This document shows, piece by piece, positions 37,763-46,856 of a stretch of DNA of 64,000 nucleotides. The notes under the pieces are model-generated. The model worked only from the letters and a program-made list of their open reading frames with translations. It searched no databases and was not told where the DNA came from. The position numbers were made by a program, and so were the translations under genes. The DNA is taken from contig JAJZWA010000001.1 of NCBI GenBank assembly GCA_021846965.1, positions 1 to 64,000 on the forward strand, in the 5' to 3' direction. The number at the start of each line of letters is the position of its first letter. The stretch's first letter is position 1. This stretch comes from Pseudomonadota bacterium. GTDB lineage: Bacteria; Pseudomonadota; Gammaproteobacteria; Burkholderiales; Burkholderiaceae_C.

Positions 37763-40645
37763 ATGCGACGAATCCTCAGGTTCCTGCTGCAGCTCGCCGC
37801 CCCCGAGCGCGCGAAAACCACCGAGCTCCAGCGCCGGGTGCGCGAGCTGGAGCTGGAGCGCGCGCGCCTGGAAAGCCTGGTCGAGACCTCCCCGGACGGC
37901 ATGTGGCTGAAGGACCTGGACGGGGTCTACCTGCACTGCAACCAACAGGCCCTGCGCTACCTCGGCAAGACCCGCGAGCAGGTGCTGGGCCGGCGTGACG
38001 GCGATTTCCTGCCCGAGGACCTCGCCGCGCGCGTGGTCGCCGGCGACCGGGAGGCGCTGCGCAGCGGCACGGAGGTGCGCAGCGAGGCCCTGCTGCCCAA
38101 CCCGGATGGCGGCGACTACGCCCTCGAGGTGCTGAACATCCCCGTGCCGGCTCCCGGCGGGGCTTACCTGGGCGTGCTCGGCGTGGCCCGCGACATCTCG
38201 GGGCGCAGGCACATGGAAAGCACCATCCGCCTCTGGGCCGAGGCCTTCCGCAACGCCGGCTTCGGCCTGTCCATCTCGGACGCCCGCAGCAACCGCTACC
38301 TGGACGTCAACCCCGCCTTCGCGCAACAGCGCGGCTACACCCGCGAGGAACTCATCGGCCAGCCCGTCACCAGCGTCATCCCCGCCGACATGCTGCCGCG
38401 CTACCTGGCGAACCGGGCGCGCGGCGACGAGCAGGCGCATGCGGTGTACGAATCGGTGGCCCTGCGCAAGGACGGCTCGCGCTTCCCGGCGCTGCTCGAC
38501 GTCACCGTGGTGTTCGACGACACCGGCCGCGCCGAGCGGCGCATCGTGTACTCGCTGGACATCAGCGAGCGCATGCGCAGCGAACACGAGCGCCGGCTGT
38601 GGGCGCACACCTTCGAGCACGCGGGATTCGGCGTCGCGGTCTCGGACGTGCACAGCAACCGCATCGTGGCGGTCAATCGCGCCTACGCGCGCCAGCACGG
38701 CTACACCGTGGACGAACTCCTCGGCATGCCGCTGGAACAGCTGTTTCCGGCCGATCGACTGCAGCAGGCGCGCGACATGCTGGAGCGCGCCGCACAGCAG
38801 GGCCGGTGCGTGTTCGAATCCGAACATCTCACGCGCGCCGGTCAGCGCCTCCCGGTGAGCCTGGACATGACCCTGGTGCACGACGAGGAGGGGCGCGTGC
38901 GCTACCGGGTCGTGTATTCGCAGGACATCACGCGGCGGCGGCAGGCCGAGCGTGAGCTGCGCATCGCCGCGGCCGCCTTCGAATCCCAGGAGGGCATCGT
39001 GGTCACCGACGCGCAGGGAAGCATCCAGCGGGTCAACTCCGCCTTCTCGCGCATCACCGGCTGGAGTTCCGCCGAGGCCATCGGACGCCACCCGGCCATG
39101 CTGCGCCCGGAGCATCGCCGCAACGGCGTGGCCTGGGGGCCCCTGCGCGGCCTGGCGCGCAACGGCTACTGGAGCGGCGAGATGTGGAGCCGTCGCAAGA
39201 ACGGCGAGGCCTTCCTGGCCCGGGTGGCGATCTCCGCCGTGCGCGACGACGCCGGCACGGTGCAGCACTACGTCGGCACCATGACCGACATCACCGAGGA
39301 GCGCGAGGCCAGGCGGGAGGCCGAGCGCCTGGCGCGCCACGACGCCCTGACCGACCTGCCCAACCGCCAGTACCTGCGCGAACTGACCGGCGCCGCCCTG
39401 GCCCGCGCGCGCAAGAGCGGCGAGCTGGGCGCGCTGATGATGCTCGACGTGGACCACTTCGCCCTGCTCAACGCCACCCACGGGCACCACCATGGAGACC
39501 TCGTGCTGGTGGAACTGGCCCGGCGCCTGCGCCTGGCGCTGCGCCCCGGCGACGCGCTGGGTCGATTCACCGGGGACAAATTCGTCGTGCTGCTGGAGGG
39601 CATCGGCGCGGAGTGGGTGCACGCCACGCATCGGGCCGGGGCCACCGCGGCGCAGTTGCGCGAGGCGGCAGCCGCCCCCTTCGAGTGGCCGGACAAGCGC
39701 ATCCCCGGGGTCGGCGTGAGCATCGGCCTGACCCTTTTCGGCCCCGACACCGAAGCCAGCCTGGACAGCGACGTCCTGCTCGCGCGGGCCGAGACCGCCA
39801 TGTACCGGGCGCAGCAGGGCGGGCGCAACATCACCAGGGTGTTCGAGCCCTCGATGCAGGCCGAGCTCGATGCGCGCGGCCGCCTGATCGAGGAGCTGCG
39901 CGTGGCCATCCCCCAGCGCCAGCTGCTCCTGCACCTGCAAGCCCAGGTGAACGCAGACGGCGAGGTGCGGGCGGCGGAGGCGCTGGTGCGCTGGCAGCAC
40001 CCGACGCGCGGGCTGCTGCCGCCCGACGGCTTCATCGGCGTGGCGGAGCAGACAGGCCTGATCGACGCGCTGGGGCGCGAGGTGCTGCGCATGGCCTGCG
40101 CGCAGATCGCAGCCTGGTCGCGCGAGCAGGCGACGCGCGAGCTCTCGCTGTCGGTCAACGTCAGTCCGGTGCAGTTCAGGCGGGAGGACTTCGTGGCCGA
40201 GATCCTCGACGCGGTGGCCACCTCGGGCATCGACGCGCAGCGCCTCAAGCTGGAACTGACCGAAAGCATGGTCATGGACGACCTGGACGACGCGGTGCAC
40301 AAGCTCGGGTTGCTCCGCAGCCATGGCCTGCGCATCGCGCTGGACGATTTCGGCACCGGCAGCTCCTCGCTGTCGTACCTCACCCGGCTGCCGCTGGACC
40401 AGCTGAAGATCGACAAGGCCTTCGTGCACAAGCTTCCCGAAAGCCCCAGCGACGCTCTGGTGGCGCAGACCATCATCGCCATGGCCAAGGGCCTGGGCCT
40501 GGAGGTCGTGGCCGAGGGCGTCGAGACCCCCGCACAACTGGCTTTCCTGCGCGCACACGGCTGCGACCTGTATCAGGGCTACCTGCTGGGGCACCCGGTG
40601 CCCATCGAGCAGTTCATGGCCTCCGCGGCCCTGCACCCCGGTTAG
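37763..40645 (+). CDS. Multi-PAS GGDEF(degenerate)-EAL protein, probable c-di-GMP phosphodiesterase
   Basis: Cytoplasmic signalling protein of 960 residues. A short coiled coil (about 15-40) is followed by four PAS domains in tandem, a GGDEF domain and an EAL domain. The cyclase motif is TGDKF (603-607) rather than GGDEF, so cyclase activity is unlikely. The EAL domain keeps AEALVRW (Glu739), the Glu in LELTES, LDDFGTGSSS, KIDKAF, EGVET and QGYLLG, so hydrolysis of c-di-GMP is expected. The PAS repeats contain no obvious haem-specific residue I can name. ATG 37763 has GGAG upstream; a GTG at 37745 is possible. It is divergent from cydDC and its stop overlaps the stop of the Lrp gene. Confidence 0.9.
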   Translation: MRRILRFLLQLAAPERAKTTELQRRVRELELERARLESLVETSPDGMWLKDLDGVYLHCNQQALRYLGKTREQVLGRRDGDFLPEDLAARVVAGDREALRSGTEVRSEALLPNPDGGDYALEVLNIPVPAPGGAYLGVLGVARDISGRRHMESTIRLWAEAFRNAGFGLSISDARSNRYLDVNPAFAQQRGYTREELIGQPVTSVIPADMLPRYLANRARGDEQAHAVYESVALRKDGSRFPALLDVTVVFDDTGRAERRIVYSLDISERMRSEHERRLWAHTFEHAGFGVAVSDVHSNRIVAVNRAYARQHGYTVDELLGMPLEQLFPADRLQQARDMLERAAQQGRCVFESEHLTRAGQRLPVSLDMTLVHDEEGRVRYRVVYSQDITRRRQAERELRIAAAAFESQEGIVVTDAQGSIQRVNSAFSRITGWSSAEAIGRHPAMLRPEHRRNGVAWGPLRGLARNGYWSGEMWSRRKNGEAFLARVAISAVRDDAGTVQHYVGTMTDITEEREARREAERLARHDALTDLPNRQYLRELTGAALARARKSGELGALMMLDVDHFALLNATHGHHHGDLVLVELARRLRLALRPGDALGRFTGDKFVVLLEGIGAEWVHATHRAGATAAQLREAAAAPFEWPDKRIPGVGVSIGLTLFGPDTEASLDSDVLLARAETAMYRAQQGGRNITRVFEPSMQAELDARGRLIEELRVAIPQRQLLLHLQAQVNADGEVRAAEALVRWQHPTRGLLPPDGFIGVAEQTGLIDALGREVLRMACAQIAAWSREQATRELSLSVNVSPVQFRREDFVAEILDAVATSGIDAQRLKLELTESMVMDDLDDAVHKLGLLRSHGLRIALDDFGTGSSSLSYLTRLPLDQLKIDKAFVHKLPESPSDALVAQTIIAMAKGLGLEVVAEGVETPAQLAFLRAHGCDLYQGYLLGHPVPIEQFMASAALHPG

Positions 40646-41118
40646 TGTCCCAGGGGCAGACGCACCTCGGCCTTGACCTCCTTGAGCACGATGCTCGAGC
40701 GCACGTGCGTGACCCCCGGCAGGCGGAACAGCACCTGGTGCTGGAAGCGCTCGTAGCTCTCGATGTCCGGCTGGGCGATGGTGAGCAGGTAATCGGCCTG
40801 GCCGGTGGTCGACAGGCAGCGCACGATCTGCGGCACGGCCAGCACCGAGCGCTCGAAATCCTCCACGATGCTCTCGCTGTGCCGGCTCAGGTTGATCTCG
40901 GCCACGACCAGCAGGTGCAGGCCGACCTTGGCGCGGTCCACCAGCGCCGTGTAGCCCCGCACCACGCCGCTGGCCTCCAGCTCCTTCACCCTGCGCCAGC
41001 AGGGGGTGCTGGACAGCCCGACCTTGTCGGCCAGCTGCTGCACGGTCTGGCGCGAGTCCCTTTGCAACTCCTCGAGAATGCGCAGACTGTAGGTGTCGAG
41101 GACAATTTGCTCGCTCAT
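40642..41118 (-). CDS. Lrp/AsnC-family transcriptional regulator
   Basis: DNA-binding protein of 158 residues: helix-turn-helix at about 10-60 (ILEELQRDSRQTVQQLADKVGLSSTPCWRRVKELEASGVV), then the ligand-binding RAM domain (VVAEINLSRHSESIVEDFE, VRCLSTTGQADYLLTI, LFRLPGVTHVRSSIVLKEVK). ATG 41118 has a GAGGTGGAG site. It is divergent from indolepyruvate oxidoreductase with a strong dyad between them, so it most likely senses an amino acid and controls that gene and itself. Its stop overlaps that of the convergent EAL gene by four bases. Confidence 0.93.
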   Translation of the reverse strand: MSEQIVLDTYSLRILEELQRDSRQTVQQLADKVGLSSTPCWRRVKELEASGVVRGYTALVDRAKVGLHLLVVAEINLSRHSESIVEDFERSVLAVPQIVRCLSTTGQADYLLTIAQPDIESYERFQHQVLFRLPGVTHVRSSIVLKEVKAEVRLPLGH

Positions 41119-41141
41119 ACTCCACCTCAAGAAATTCCTTC

Positions 41142-41162
41142 CCGATTCTGCCCCAGAATCGG
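41142..41162. promoter_or_regulatory. Putative Lrp-type operator dyad
   Basis: Arms CCGATTCTG and CAGAATCGG are perfect nine-base complements around CCC. Flanking AAATTCCTT and GGAAAGG/TTTTC segments extend the symmetry loosely. It lies in the 108-base gap between the divergent Lrp gene and the indolepyruvate oxidoreductase gene, the expected place for a shared operator. Confidence 0.55.
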
Positions 41163-41226
41163 TGAATCCGGAAAGGTATTTTCTCGGACGAGGCATTATG
41201 GTTCCTCTGCTCTCCACGAGGTCGCC

Positions 41227-44200
41227 ATGTCCACCGTCCTGCCCGCACCCTCCCCCGCCGATCCCTCCCCCGCCGAGGCCTCGCCGCGCGCGCCCTCCGG
41301 CACCTCCCTGCGGCGCGACTATCAGTTGCGCGACGCGCTGCTGGCTTCGCGCGGACGCGTTCTGCTCACCGGCACCCAGGCGCTGGTGCGCCTGCTGCTG
41401 ATGCAACGCGCCAGCGACGCCGAGCAGGGGCTGGACACGCGCGGATTCGTCAGCGGCTATCGCGGCTCGCCGCTGGGCATGGTGGACCAGGAACTGTGGC
41501 GTGCCCAGGGCGAGCTGGACGCCGCCGGCGTGCGCTTCGTGCCCGGGGTCAACGAGGAACTGGCGGCCACCCAGGTGCTGGGCACCCAGCGCGTGGAGAC
41601 CGACCCCGAGCGCACCGCCGCCGGCGTGTTCGCCATGTGGTACGGCAAGGGCCCCGGCGTGGACCGCGCCGGCGACGCGCTGCGCCACGGCAATGCCTAT
41701 GGTTCCTCGCCGCACGGCGGCGTGCTGGTGGTGGCGGGGGACGACCACGGCTGCGTGTCCTCCTCCTTTCCCCACCAGAGCGACCTGGTGCTGCAGGGCA
41801 TGGGCATGCCGGTGGTGGCGCCTTCCAGCGTGGCCGAGTACCTGGAGTTCGGCCTGTACGGCTGGGCGCTGTCGCGCTATTGCGGCGCCTGGGTGGGCAT
41901 GACCGCCCTGTCCGAGGTTGTGGAAAGCCGCGCCAGCGTCGACCTGGACCTGCTGCAGGCTCGCCGCGTGGCGTGGCTGGACGCGGCCGGAGTGGCAGCC
42001 GCCACCGGGCACCAGGCACCGGCCGACGGCCTGCATTACCGCTGGCCCGACCTGCCCTCCCTGCGTATCGAGACCCGCCTGGCCGACAAGCTGCAGGCGG
42101 CGCGGGCCTTCGCCCGGGTGAACAGCATCGACCGCGAGCTCATCCGCAGCGAACACGCCCGCGTGGGCATCGTCACCTGCGGCAAGGCCCACCAGGACCT
42201 GATGGAAGCGCTGCGCCGCCTGGAGATCAGCCCGCGCATGCTGGCCGAGGCCGGGGTGCGCCTGTACAAGGTGGGCCTGTCCTTCCCGCTGGAGTCGACG
42301 CGCGCGCTGGAGTTCGCGCGCGGCCTGGACGAGCTGCTGGTGGTGGAGGAGAAGGCACCGGTGGTCGAGAGCCAGTTGCGCGAGCTGCTGTACAACCAGC
42401 CGGTCGGGCAGCGCCCCGCGATCATCGGCAAGCACGATCGCGACGGGCGCCCGCTGGTCGCCGCCACCGGGGAGCTGCGGCCGTCGCGCCTGATCGAGCT
42501 GCTGGCGGACTGGCTGGTGCGTCATTTCCCGGACCAGGCCACCTTCAACGACCACCGTCGCCACGTGCGCGATTTCCTGCCCGCGCAACTGCCGGCCAGC
42601 CCCGTGGACGGGCTGCGGCGCATCCCCTACTTCTGCGCCGGCTGCCCGCACAACACCTCCACCCGGGTGCCCGAGGGCTCCACGGCGCGTGCCGGCATCG
42701 GCTGCCATTTCATGGCCAGCTGGATGAATCGCGACACCGAGGGCCTGATCCAGATGGGCGGCGAGGGCGTGGACTGGGTGTCGCACTCCATGTTCACGCG
42801 CGCGCCCCATGTGTTCCAGAACCTCGGCGACGGCACCTACTACCACTCGGGCTACCTGGCGATCCGCCAGGCGGTGGCGGCCGGCGCGCGCATGACCTAC
42901 AAGATCCTGTTCAACGACGCCGTGGCGATGACCGGGGGCCAGCCGGTGGACGGCACGATCAGCGTGGACGCCATTGCGCGCCAGGTGGAGAGCGAGGGCG
43001 TGCGCTGCGTGGCCGTGGTATCGGAGAACGTGGCGCAGTACCGCGCCATGCGGGGGCGTTTCCCCCCGGGCACGCGCTTTCATCATCGCGACGAGCTCGA
43101 CGCCGTGCAGCGCGAGCTGCGCGAGATGGAAGGCGTCACGGTGCTGATCTACGAGCAGACCTGCGCGGCCGAGCTGCGCCGCCGGCGCAAGAAGGGGCTG
43201 GCGCCCGAGCGCACGCAGCGCCTGTACATCAACGAGCTGGTCTGCGAGGGCTGCGGCGACTGCTCGGTGCAGAGCAACTGCGTGGCCGTGCAACCGCTGG
43301 AGACGGAGCTGGGGCGCAAGCGCCGCATCGACCAGACGGCCTGCAACAAGGACTATTCCTGCGCCAAGGGCTTCTGCCCCAGCTTCGTCAGCGTCGAGGG
43401 CGCTCGCCTGAAGCGCCGCCTCGGGCTGCAGGCGCAGGCCGCCGAGCAATTGCTGGCGCGCGCCGACGCGCTGCCGAAACCCGCGGCGCATGTATGGGAC
43501 GCCCCCTACGACCTGCTGGTGACCGGGGTAGGCGGAACCGGCGTGGTCACCGTGGGCGCGCTGGTGGCCATGGCCGCGCACCTGCAGGACTACCACGCCA
43601 GCGTGCTGGACTTCATGGGCTTCGCCCAGAAGGGCGGCGCCGTGCTGTCCTTCGTGCGCCTGGCCGACCGCGCCGACCGCCTGCACCAGGTGCGCATCGA
43701 TGCCCAGCAGGCCGACGCCGTGCTGGCCTGCGACCTGGTCACCGCGGCCAGCGCCGAGGCGCTGCAGACGGTGCGCCACGGGCGTACGCGCATCGTGGTC
43801 AATGAACACGCCACGCCCACCGCGCACGCGGTGCTGGACCGCGACGCGCCCTGGCCCGCCGAGCAGCTGCTGGCCAAGCTGCGCGGCGCCGCCGGCGCCG
43901 AACGCGTGCGCACCCTGGACGCCCAGGCCTGGGCCGAGGAGTTCCTGGGCGACACCACGGCGGCCAACGTGCTGGCGCTGGGCCACGCCTGGCAGCTGGG
44001 CCTGGTTCCCGTCAGCGCCCAGGCGCTGGAGCGGGCCATCGAGCTCAACGGCGTGGCCGTGCAGGCCAATCGCATCGCCTTCGCGCTGGGTCGCCTGTCG
44101 GCGGCCGACCCGCAGGCCTGCCGCGAACTCCTGCACCAGCCCCAGCCGGCCCCCGCCGAAGCGCCGGATTTCCTGCGCACGGCCATGGAGCACCTGCGTG

Positions 44201-44856
44201 CCTGGCAGGACGAGGCCTGGGCGCAGCGCTTCGCGCGCCGGGTCGAGGCCGTGCGTCTGCGCGAGGCCGAGCTGGGCGGCGACGGACGCCTGGCCGATGC
44301 CGCGGCGCGCAGCCTGCTGCGCCTGATGAGCTACAAGGACGAATACGAGGTGGCGCGCCTGTACACCGACGGGCGATTCGCGCAGGCCCTGGCCGAGCAG
44401 TTCGAGGGCCCCGCACGCCTGCACCTGCACCTGGCGCCGCCCTGGCTGGCCCGCGGCCGCGGCGGTGCGGCGCCGCGCAAGCTGCGCGTGGGCGCCTGGG
44501 TGCTGGGTCCGCTCAAGCTGCTGGCGCGGGGGCGGCGCCTGCGCGGCACCTGGCTGGACCCTTTCGGCTACAGCGCCGAGCGACGCATGGAACGCGCTTC
44601 GATCACCGAGTTCGAGACCCTGCTGGACGAACTGCTGCCCCAGCTCGACGCCTCGAAACTCGAACTCGGCATCGCGCTGGTCTCGCTGCCGCAGCAGGTG
44701 CGCGGCTTCGGCCACGTCAAGCTCGCCGCCGTGCAGGCCGCGCGACTGCGCCGCGACGAGCTGCTGCACCGCCTCGATCCCCGGCGCTACCCGCAGCCGG
44801 CGCGCAAGGCGCAGGCCGGACAGTTGCGCGGCATCGCCATCAGCGTGCAACGCTGA
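41227..44856 (+). CDS. Indolepyruvate ferredoxin oxidoreductase (fused alpha/beta/gamma)
   Basis: Oxidative decarboxylation of aryl pyruvates (transamination products of aromatic or branched amino acids) to acyl-CoA, passing electrons to ferredoxin or a similar acceptor. The 1209 residues contain the TPP/pyrimidine half (GFVSGYRGSPLGMVDQELWRAQ, FVPGVNEELAATQVLGTQ), the TPP-binding part (IGCHFMASWMNRDTEGLIQMGGEGVDW), a cysteine-rich Fe-S region (Cys673, 676, 679, 685, then 706, 712 and 717) and a C-terminal gamma-type domain (LVTGVGGTGVVTVGALVAMAAHL). Such fused proteins of this length are typical of proteobacteria. The start at ATG 41227 has a GAGG site. The divergent Lrp regulator fits amino-acid control. 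Confidence 0.93.
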   Translation: MSTVLPAPSPADPSPAEASPRAPSGTSLRRDYQLRDALLASRGRVLLTGTQALVRLLLMQRASDAEQGLDTRGFVSGYRGSPLGMVDQELWRAQGELDAAGVRFVPGVNEELAATQVLGTQRVETDPERTAAGVFAMWYGKGPGVDRAGDALRHGNAYGSSPHGGVLVVAGDDHGCVSSSFPHQSDLVLQGMGMPVVAPSSVAEYLEFGLYGWALSRYCGAWVGMTALSEVVESRASVDLDLLQARRVAWLDAAGVAAATGHQAPADGLHYRWPDLPSLRIETRLADKLQAARAFARVNSIDRELIRSEHARVGIVTCGKAHQDLMEALRRLEISPRMLAEAGVRLYKVGLSFPLESTRALEFARGLDELLVVEEKAPVVESQLRELLYNQPVGQRPAIIGKHDRDGRPLVAATGELRPSRLIELLADWLVRHFPDQATFNDHRRHVRDFLPAQLPASPVDGLRRIPYFCAGCPHNTSTRVPEGSTARAGIGCHFMASWMNRDTEGLIQMGGEGVDWVSHSMFTRAPHVFQNLGDGTYYHSGYLAIRQAVAAGARMTYKILFNDAVAMTGGQPVDGTISVDAIARQVESEGVRCVAVVSENVAQYRAMRGRFPPGTRFHHRDELDAVQRELREMEGVTVLIYEQTCAAELRRRRKKGLAPERTQRLYINELVCEGCGDCSVQSNCVAVQPLETELGRKRRIDQTACNKDYSCAKGFCPSFVSVEGARLKRRLGLQAQAAEQLLARADALPKPAAHVWDAPYDLLVTGVGGTGVVTVGALVAMAAHLQDYHASVLDFMGFAQKGGAVLSFVRLADRADRLHQVRIDAQQADAVLACDLVTAASAEALQTVRHGRTRIVVNEHATPTAHAVLDRDAPWPAEQLLAKLRGAAGAERVRTLDAQAWAEEFLGDTTAANVLALGHAWQLGLVPVSAQALERAIELNGVAVQANRIAFALGRLSAADPQACRELLHQPQPAPAEAPDFLRTAMEHLRAWQDEAWAQRFARRVEAVRLREAELGGDGRLADAAARSLLRLMSYKDEYEVARLYTDGRFAQALAEQFEGPARLHLHLAPPWLARGRGGAAPRKLRVGAWVLGPLKLLARGRRLRGTWLDPFGYSAERRMERASITEFETLLDELLPQLDASKLELGIALVSLPQQVRGFGHVKLAAVQAARLRRDELLHRLDPRRYPQPARKAQAGQLRGIAISVQR

Positions 44857-44878
44857 GCAGGCGCGGGCGGGGCCGGCC

Positions 44879-45943
44879 TCACTCGTCGGAGTCGGCGCCG
44901 GTGAGGTACCAGCAGGCCTGCGCCAGAGGCGCCGGGGTGTCGGGTGCCAGCGCGAGGATCATGGGCTGCGCACCCGCTTCGCGCAGGCGCAATCCGGCCG
45001 TGCGCAGCCCGGCCAGCAGCCACGCTGGCCCTGCGCACTGCATGGACAGGCTGCGCAGCCCCTGGGCCTGCGCCTGCCGCGCGGCCAGGCGCAGCAACTG
45101 CGCCGCCAGCCCGGCCGACGGTCGCTCGACCAGAAGGTCGCGCACGTGCATCGCGGAGCCCTCGACTTCACAGGCCGCGTAGCCGGCCAGGGCCTGGGTG
45201 CGCGCATCGACCAGGACGAGCATGCGGGTGCGGTGCCAGGCGCGCGCCTCGAAGCGCCAGCGCAGGAAGGAGAGGTCGCGCCTGCCCACGACACAGTCGC
45301 CCAGGGCCTGGCGCGCCCGCACCCAGAGCGCGTCGAAGCGCTCGTCCGGCCCCTCCAGCCACGAGGCTTGCAGCAAGCGCCCCTGGCGCCGCAGCCCCGC
45401 CGCATGGCGCAGGGAGAGCGCCGCGTCCGCCACCAGCCCCAGCGCCCGGCGCGCGGCTTGAGGCCAGCCCGGCGGAAGGTAGGCCGCGCTGCGCAAGGCG
45501 CGCGCGTAGCGCCCCATGCCGGGAAGCACCTGGTAGCCGGCGCGCCGCACCACGGGCAGCGACTTGGCGTTGGGAAATCCGTAGAGCAGTGCGTGCCGCG
45601 CCAGGCCCTGTTCCAGCGCGGCGCGCTGCAGCATCAGCGCCGGGTACAGGGTGCGGTGGTGGCTGTCGACCGCGAAATCGCCCATCAGCGCAGCGTCCAG
45701 CTCGCGGCCGTGCCAGCACAGCGGCCGGTTGCCCAGGCCCGTGACGCCGACGACCTGCCCGCCGTGGTGCAAGAGCAGCAGGCGCGGCTGGCCCGAAGGA
45801 TGGCGCATGTAGAACCAATCGAGCTTCAGGGGCCTGCGCTCGGCGTAGCCCAGGGCCTGGCTCCACAGATCGACGATGGCCCCGGCCTGCTCCGGCAGGC
45901 GCGCCGCCTCCACCCGGTACTCGGGAGCCTGCAGCTCAGCCAC
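44879..45943 (-). CDS. GNAT-type acyltransferase (tandem fold), last gene of the amidation cluster
   Basis: Cytoplasmic protein of 354 residues with two GNAT-like halves. The first (about 1-160) includes WFYMRHPSGQPRLLLLHHGGQVVGVTGLGNR and GDFAVDSHHRTLYPALMLQRAAL. The second (about 210-350) includes DLSFLRWRFEARAWHRTRMLVLVDARTQALAGYAACEVEG. The start is probably GTG 45943 with GGAG eight bases before it, overlapping the preceding methyltransferase gene by eight bases. Similar proteins occur in polysaccharide and exosortase loci. A role in acyl transfer from CoA or the neighbouring carrier protein is likely, but the acceptor is unknown. Confidence 0.7.
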   Translation of the reverse strand: MAELQAPEYRVEAARLPEQAGAIVDLWSQALGYAERRPLKLDWFYMRHPSGQPRLLLLHHGGQVVGVTGLGNRPLCWHGRELDAALMGDFAVDSHHRTLYPALMLQRAALEQGLARHALLYGFPNAKSLPVVRRAGYQVLPGMGRYARALRSAAYLPPGWPQAARRALGLVADAALSLRHAAGLRRQGRLLQASWLEGPDERFDALWVRARQALGDCVVGRRDLSFLRWRFEARAWHRTRMLVLVDARTQALAGYAACEVEGSAMHVRDLLVERPSAGLAAQLLRLAARQAQAQGLRSLSMQCAGPAWLLAGLRTAGLRLREAGAQPMILALAPDTPAPLAQACWYLTGADSDE

Positions 45944-46856
45944 CCTGCCGCTCCATGGCGCGACGCGCCAGCAGCACGCGCTCGTTGCCCTGCGCATCCC
46001 GCACCGGACGTACCTGGTCGTAGCGTCTGTCGCGACCGGCCAGCTGCAGCATCGCGCTGCCCTGGCCCAGTCCCACCTCCACGCACAACCAGCCTCCGGG
46101 GCGCAGCAAGGCCGGCGCCTGGCGCAACAGGCGCATGAGGATGCCCACGCCGAAGGCACCGCCGTCGAAGGCCATCGCCGGCTCGAATCCGATGATCTCG
46201 CGGGGCATGGACTCCAGGCGAGCACTGGAGATGTAGGGCGGCGCCGAAATCAGCACATCCACGCTGCCCGCCCAGTCAGGCCCCTCGAAGGGGGCCAGCA
46301 GGTCCCCTTCGTGCCAGCGCACCCGCGCATCCAGGCCCAGGAGCGAGGCGTTCTCGCGCGCCAGCTCCAGCGCCTGGGCCGACAGATCGGCGCCATGCAC
46401 CCGCGCCGAGGCCACGGCGCCTGCCATGGCCAGCGCGAGGTTTCCGCTGCCGCAACACACGTCGATGCAACAGGGCTGCTCGAGCGTATCGGCAGCTTCG
46501 AGCAAGAGGTCGCGCGCCGCCTCGCCCAGCATCTCCGTCTCGCGCCGAGGAATCAGCGCGCAAGGCCGGGCCAGGAGGTCCAGGCCCATGAATCGCTGGC
46601 GCTCCAGCAGGTAGGCCAGGGGTTCGCCGCTGAGCCGGCGCGCGATCAGCGCGTCCAGGCGCTCCAGCCCGGCCGCATCCAGCGTCGGTGGCGCATGGAC
46701 TTGCGCCGCCTGCACCGAAAGTTGCAGTCCCGCGGCGCGGCACCACAACGCACGCAGCGCAGACTCGGGCGTCTCCTCCGGCTTGTCGGGGAGGGTGTGC
46801 AGCGCCGTCTTCAGGCGACCCAGGCGTTCCAGGAATTGCGGCCCGCCGACATTCAT
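45936..46856 (-). CDS. HemK/PrmC-like SAM-dependent methyltransferase with altered NPPY motif
   Basis: Protein of 306 residues resembling release-factor glutamine methyltransferase: RRLSGEPLAYLLERQRFMGLDL, LIPRRETEML (the IPRPETE region), motif I DVCCGSGNLALAMA (132 onwards) and GFEPAMAFDGGAFGVGILMRLL. The catalytic NPPY, which binds the amide nitrogen in PrmC, reads SAPPY (204-208), with the Asn lost. This and its location in a biosynthetic run argue that it is not the housekeeping PrmC. It starts by ATGA overlap with the NAD-synthetase-like gene. Confidence 0.82.
   Translation of the reverse strand: MNVGGPQFLERLGRLKTALHTLPDKPEETPESALRALWCRAAGLQLSVQAAQVHAPPTLDAAGLERLDALIARRLSGEPLAYLLERQRFMGLDLLARPCALIPRRETEMLGEAARDLLLEAADTLEQPCCIDVCCGSGNLALAMAGAVASARVHGADLSAQALELARENASLLGLDARVRWHEGDLLAPFEGPDWAGSVDVLISAPPYISSARLESMPREIIGFEPAMAFDGGAFGVGILMRLLRQAPALLRPGGWLCVEVGLGQGSAMLQLAGRDRRYDQVRPVRDAQGNERVLLARRAMERQGG

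Noticed and set aside
37679-41248. A 1189-codon open frame on the minus strand over the PAS-EAL gene
   Set aside because: Low-complexity antisense shadow; the plus-strand frame has full domain support.
40642-44850. A 1402-codon open frame on the minus strand opposite the indolepyruvate oxidoreductase gene
   Set aside because: Only its end is real (the Lrp regulator). The rest is His/Gln/Arg/Ala-rich antisense sequence typical of high-GC DNA and resembles no family.
45936-46856. Naming this gene prmC
   Set aside because: The NPPY motif is lost and the context is biosynthetic, so the housekeeping name would mislead.
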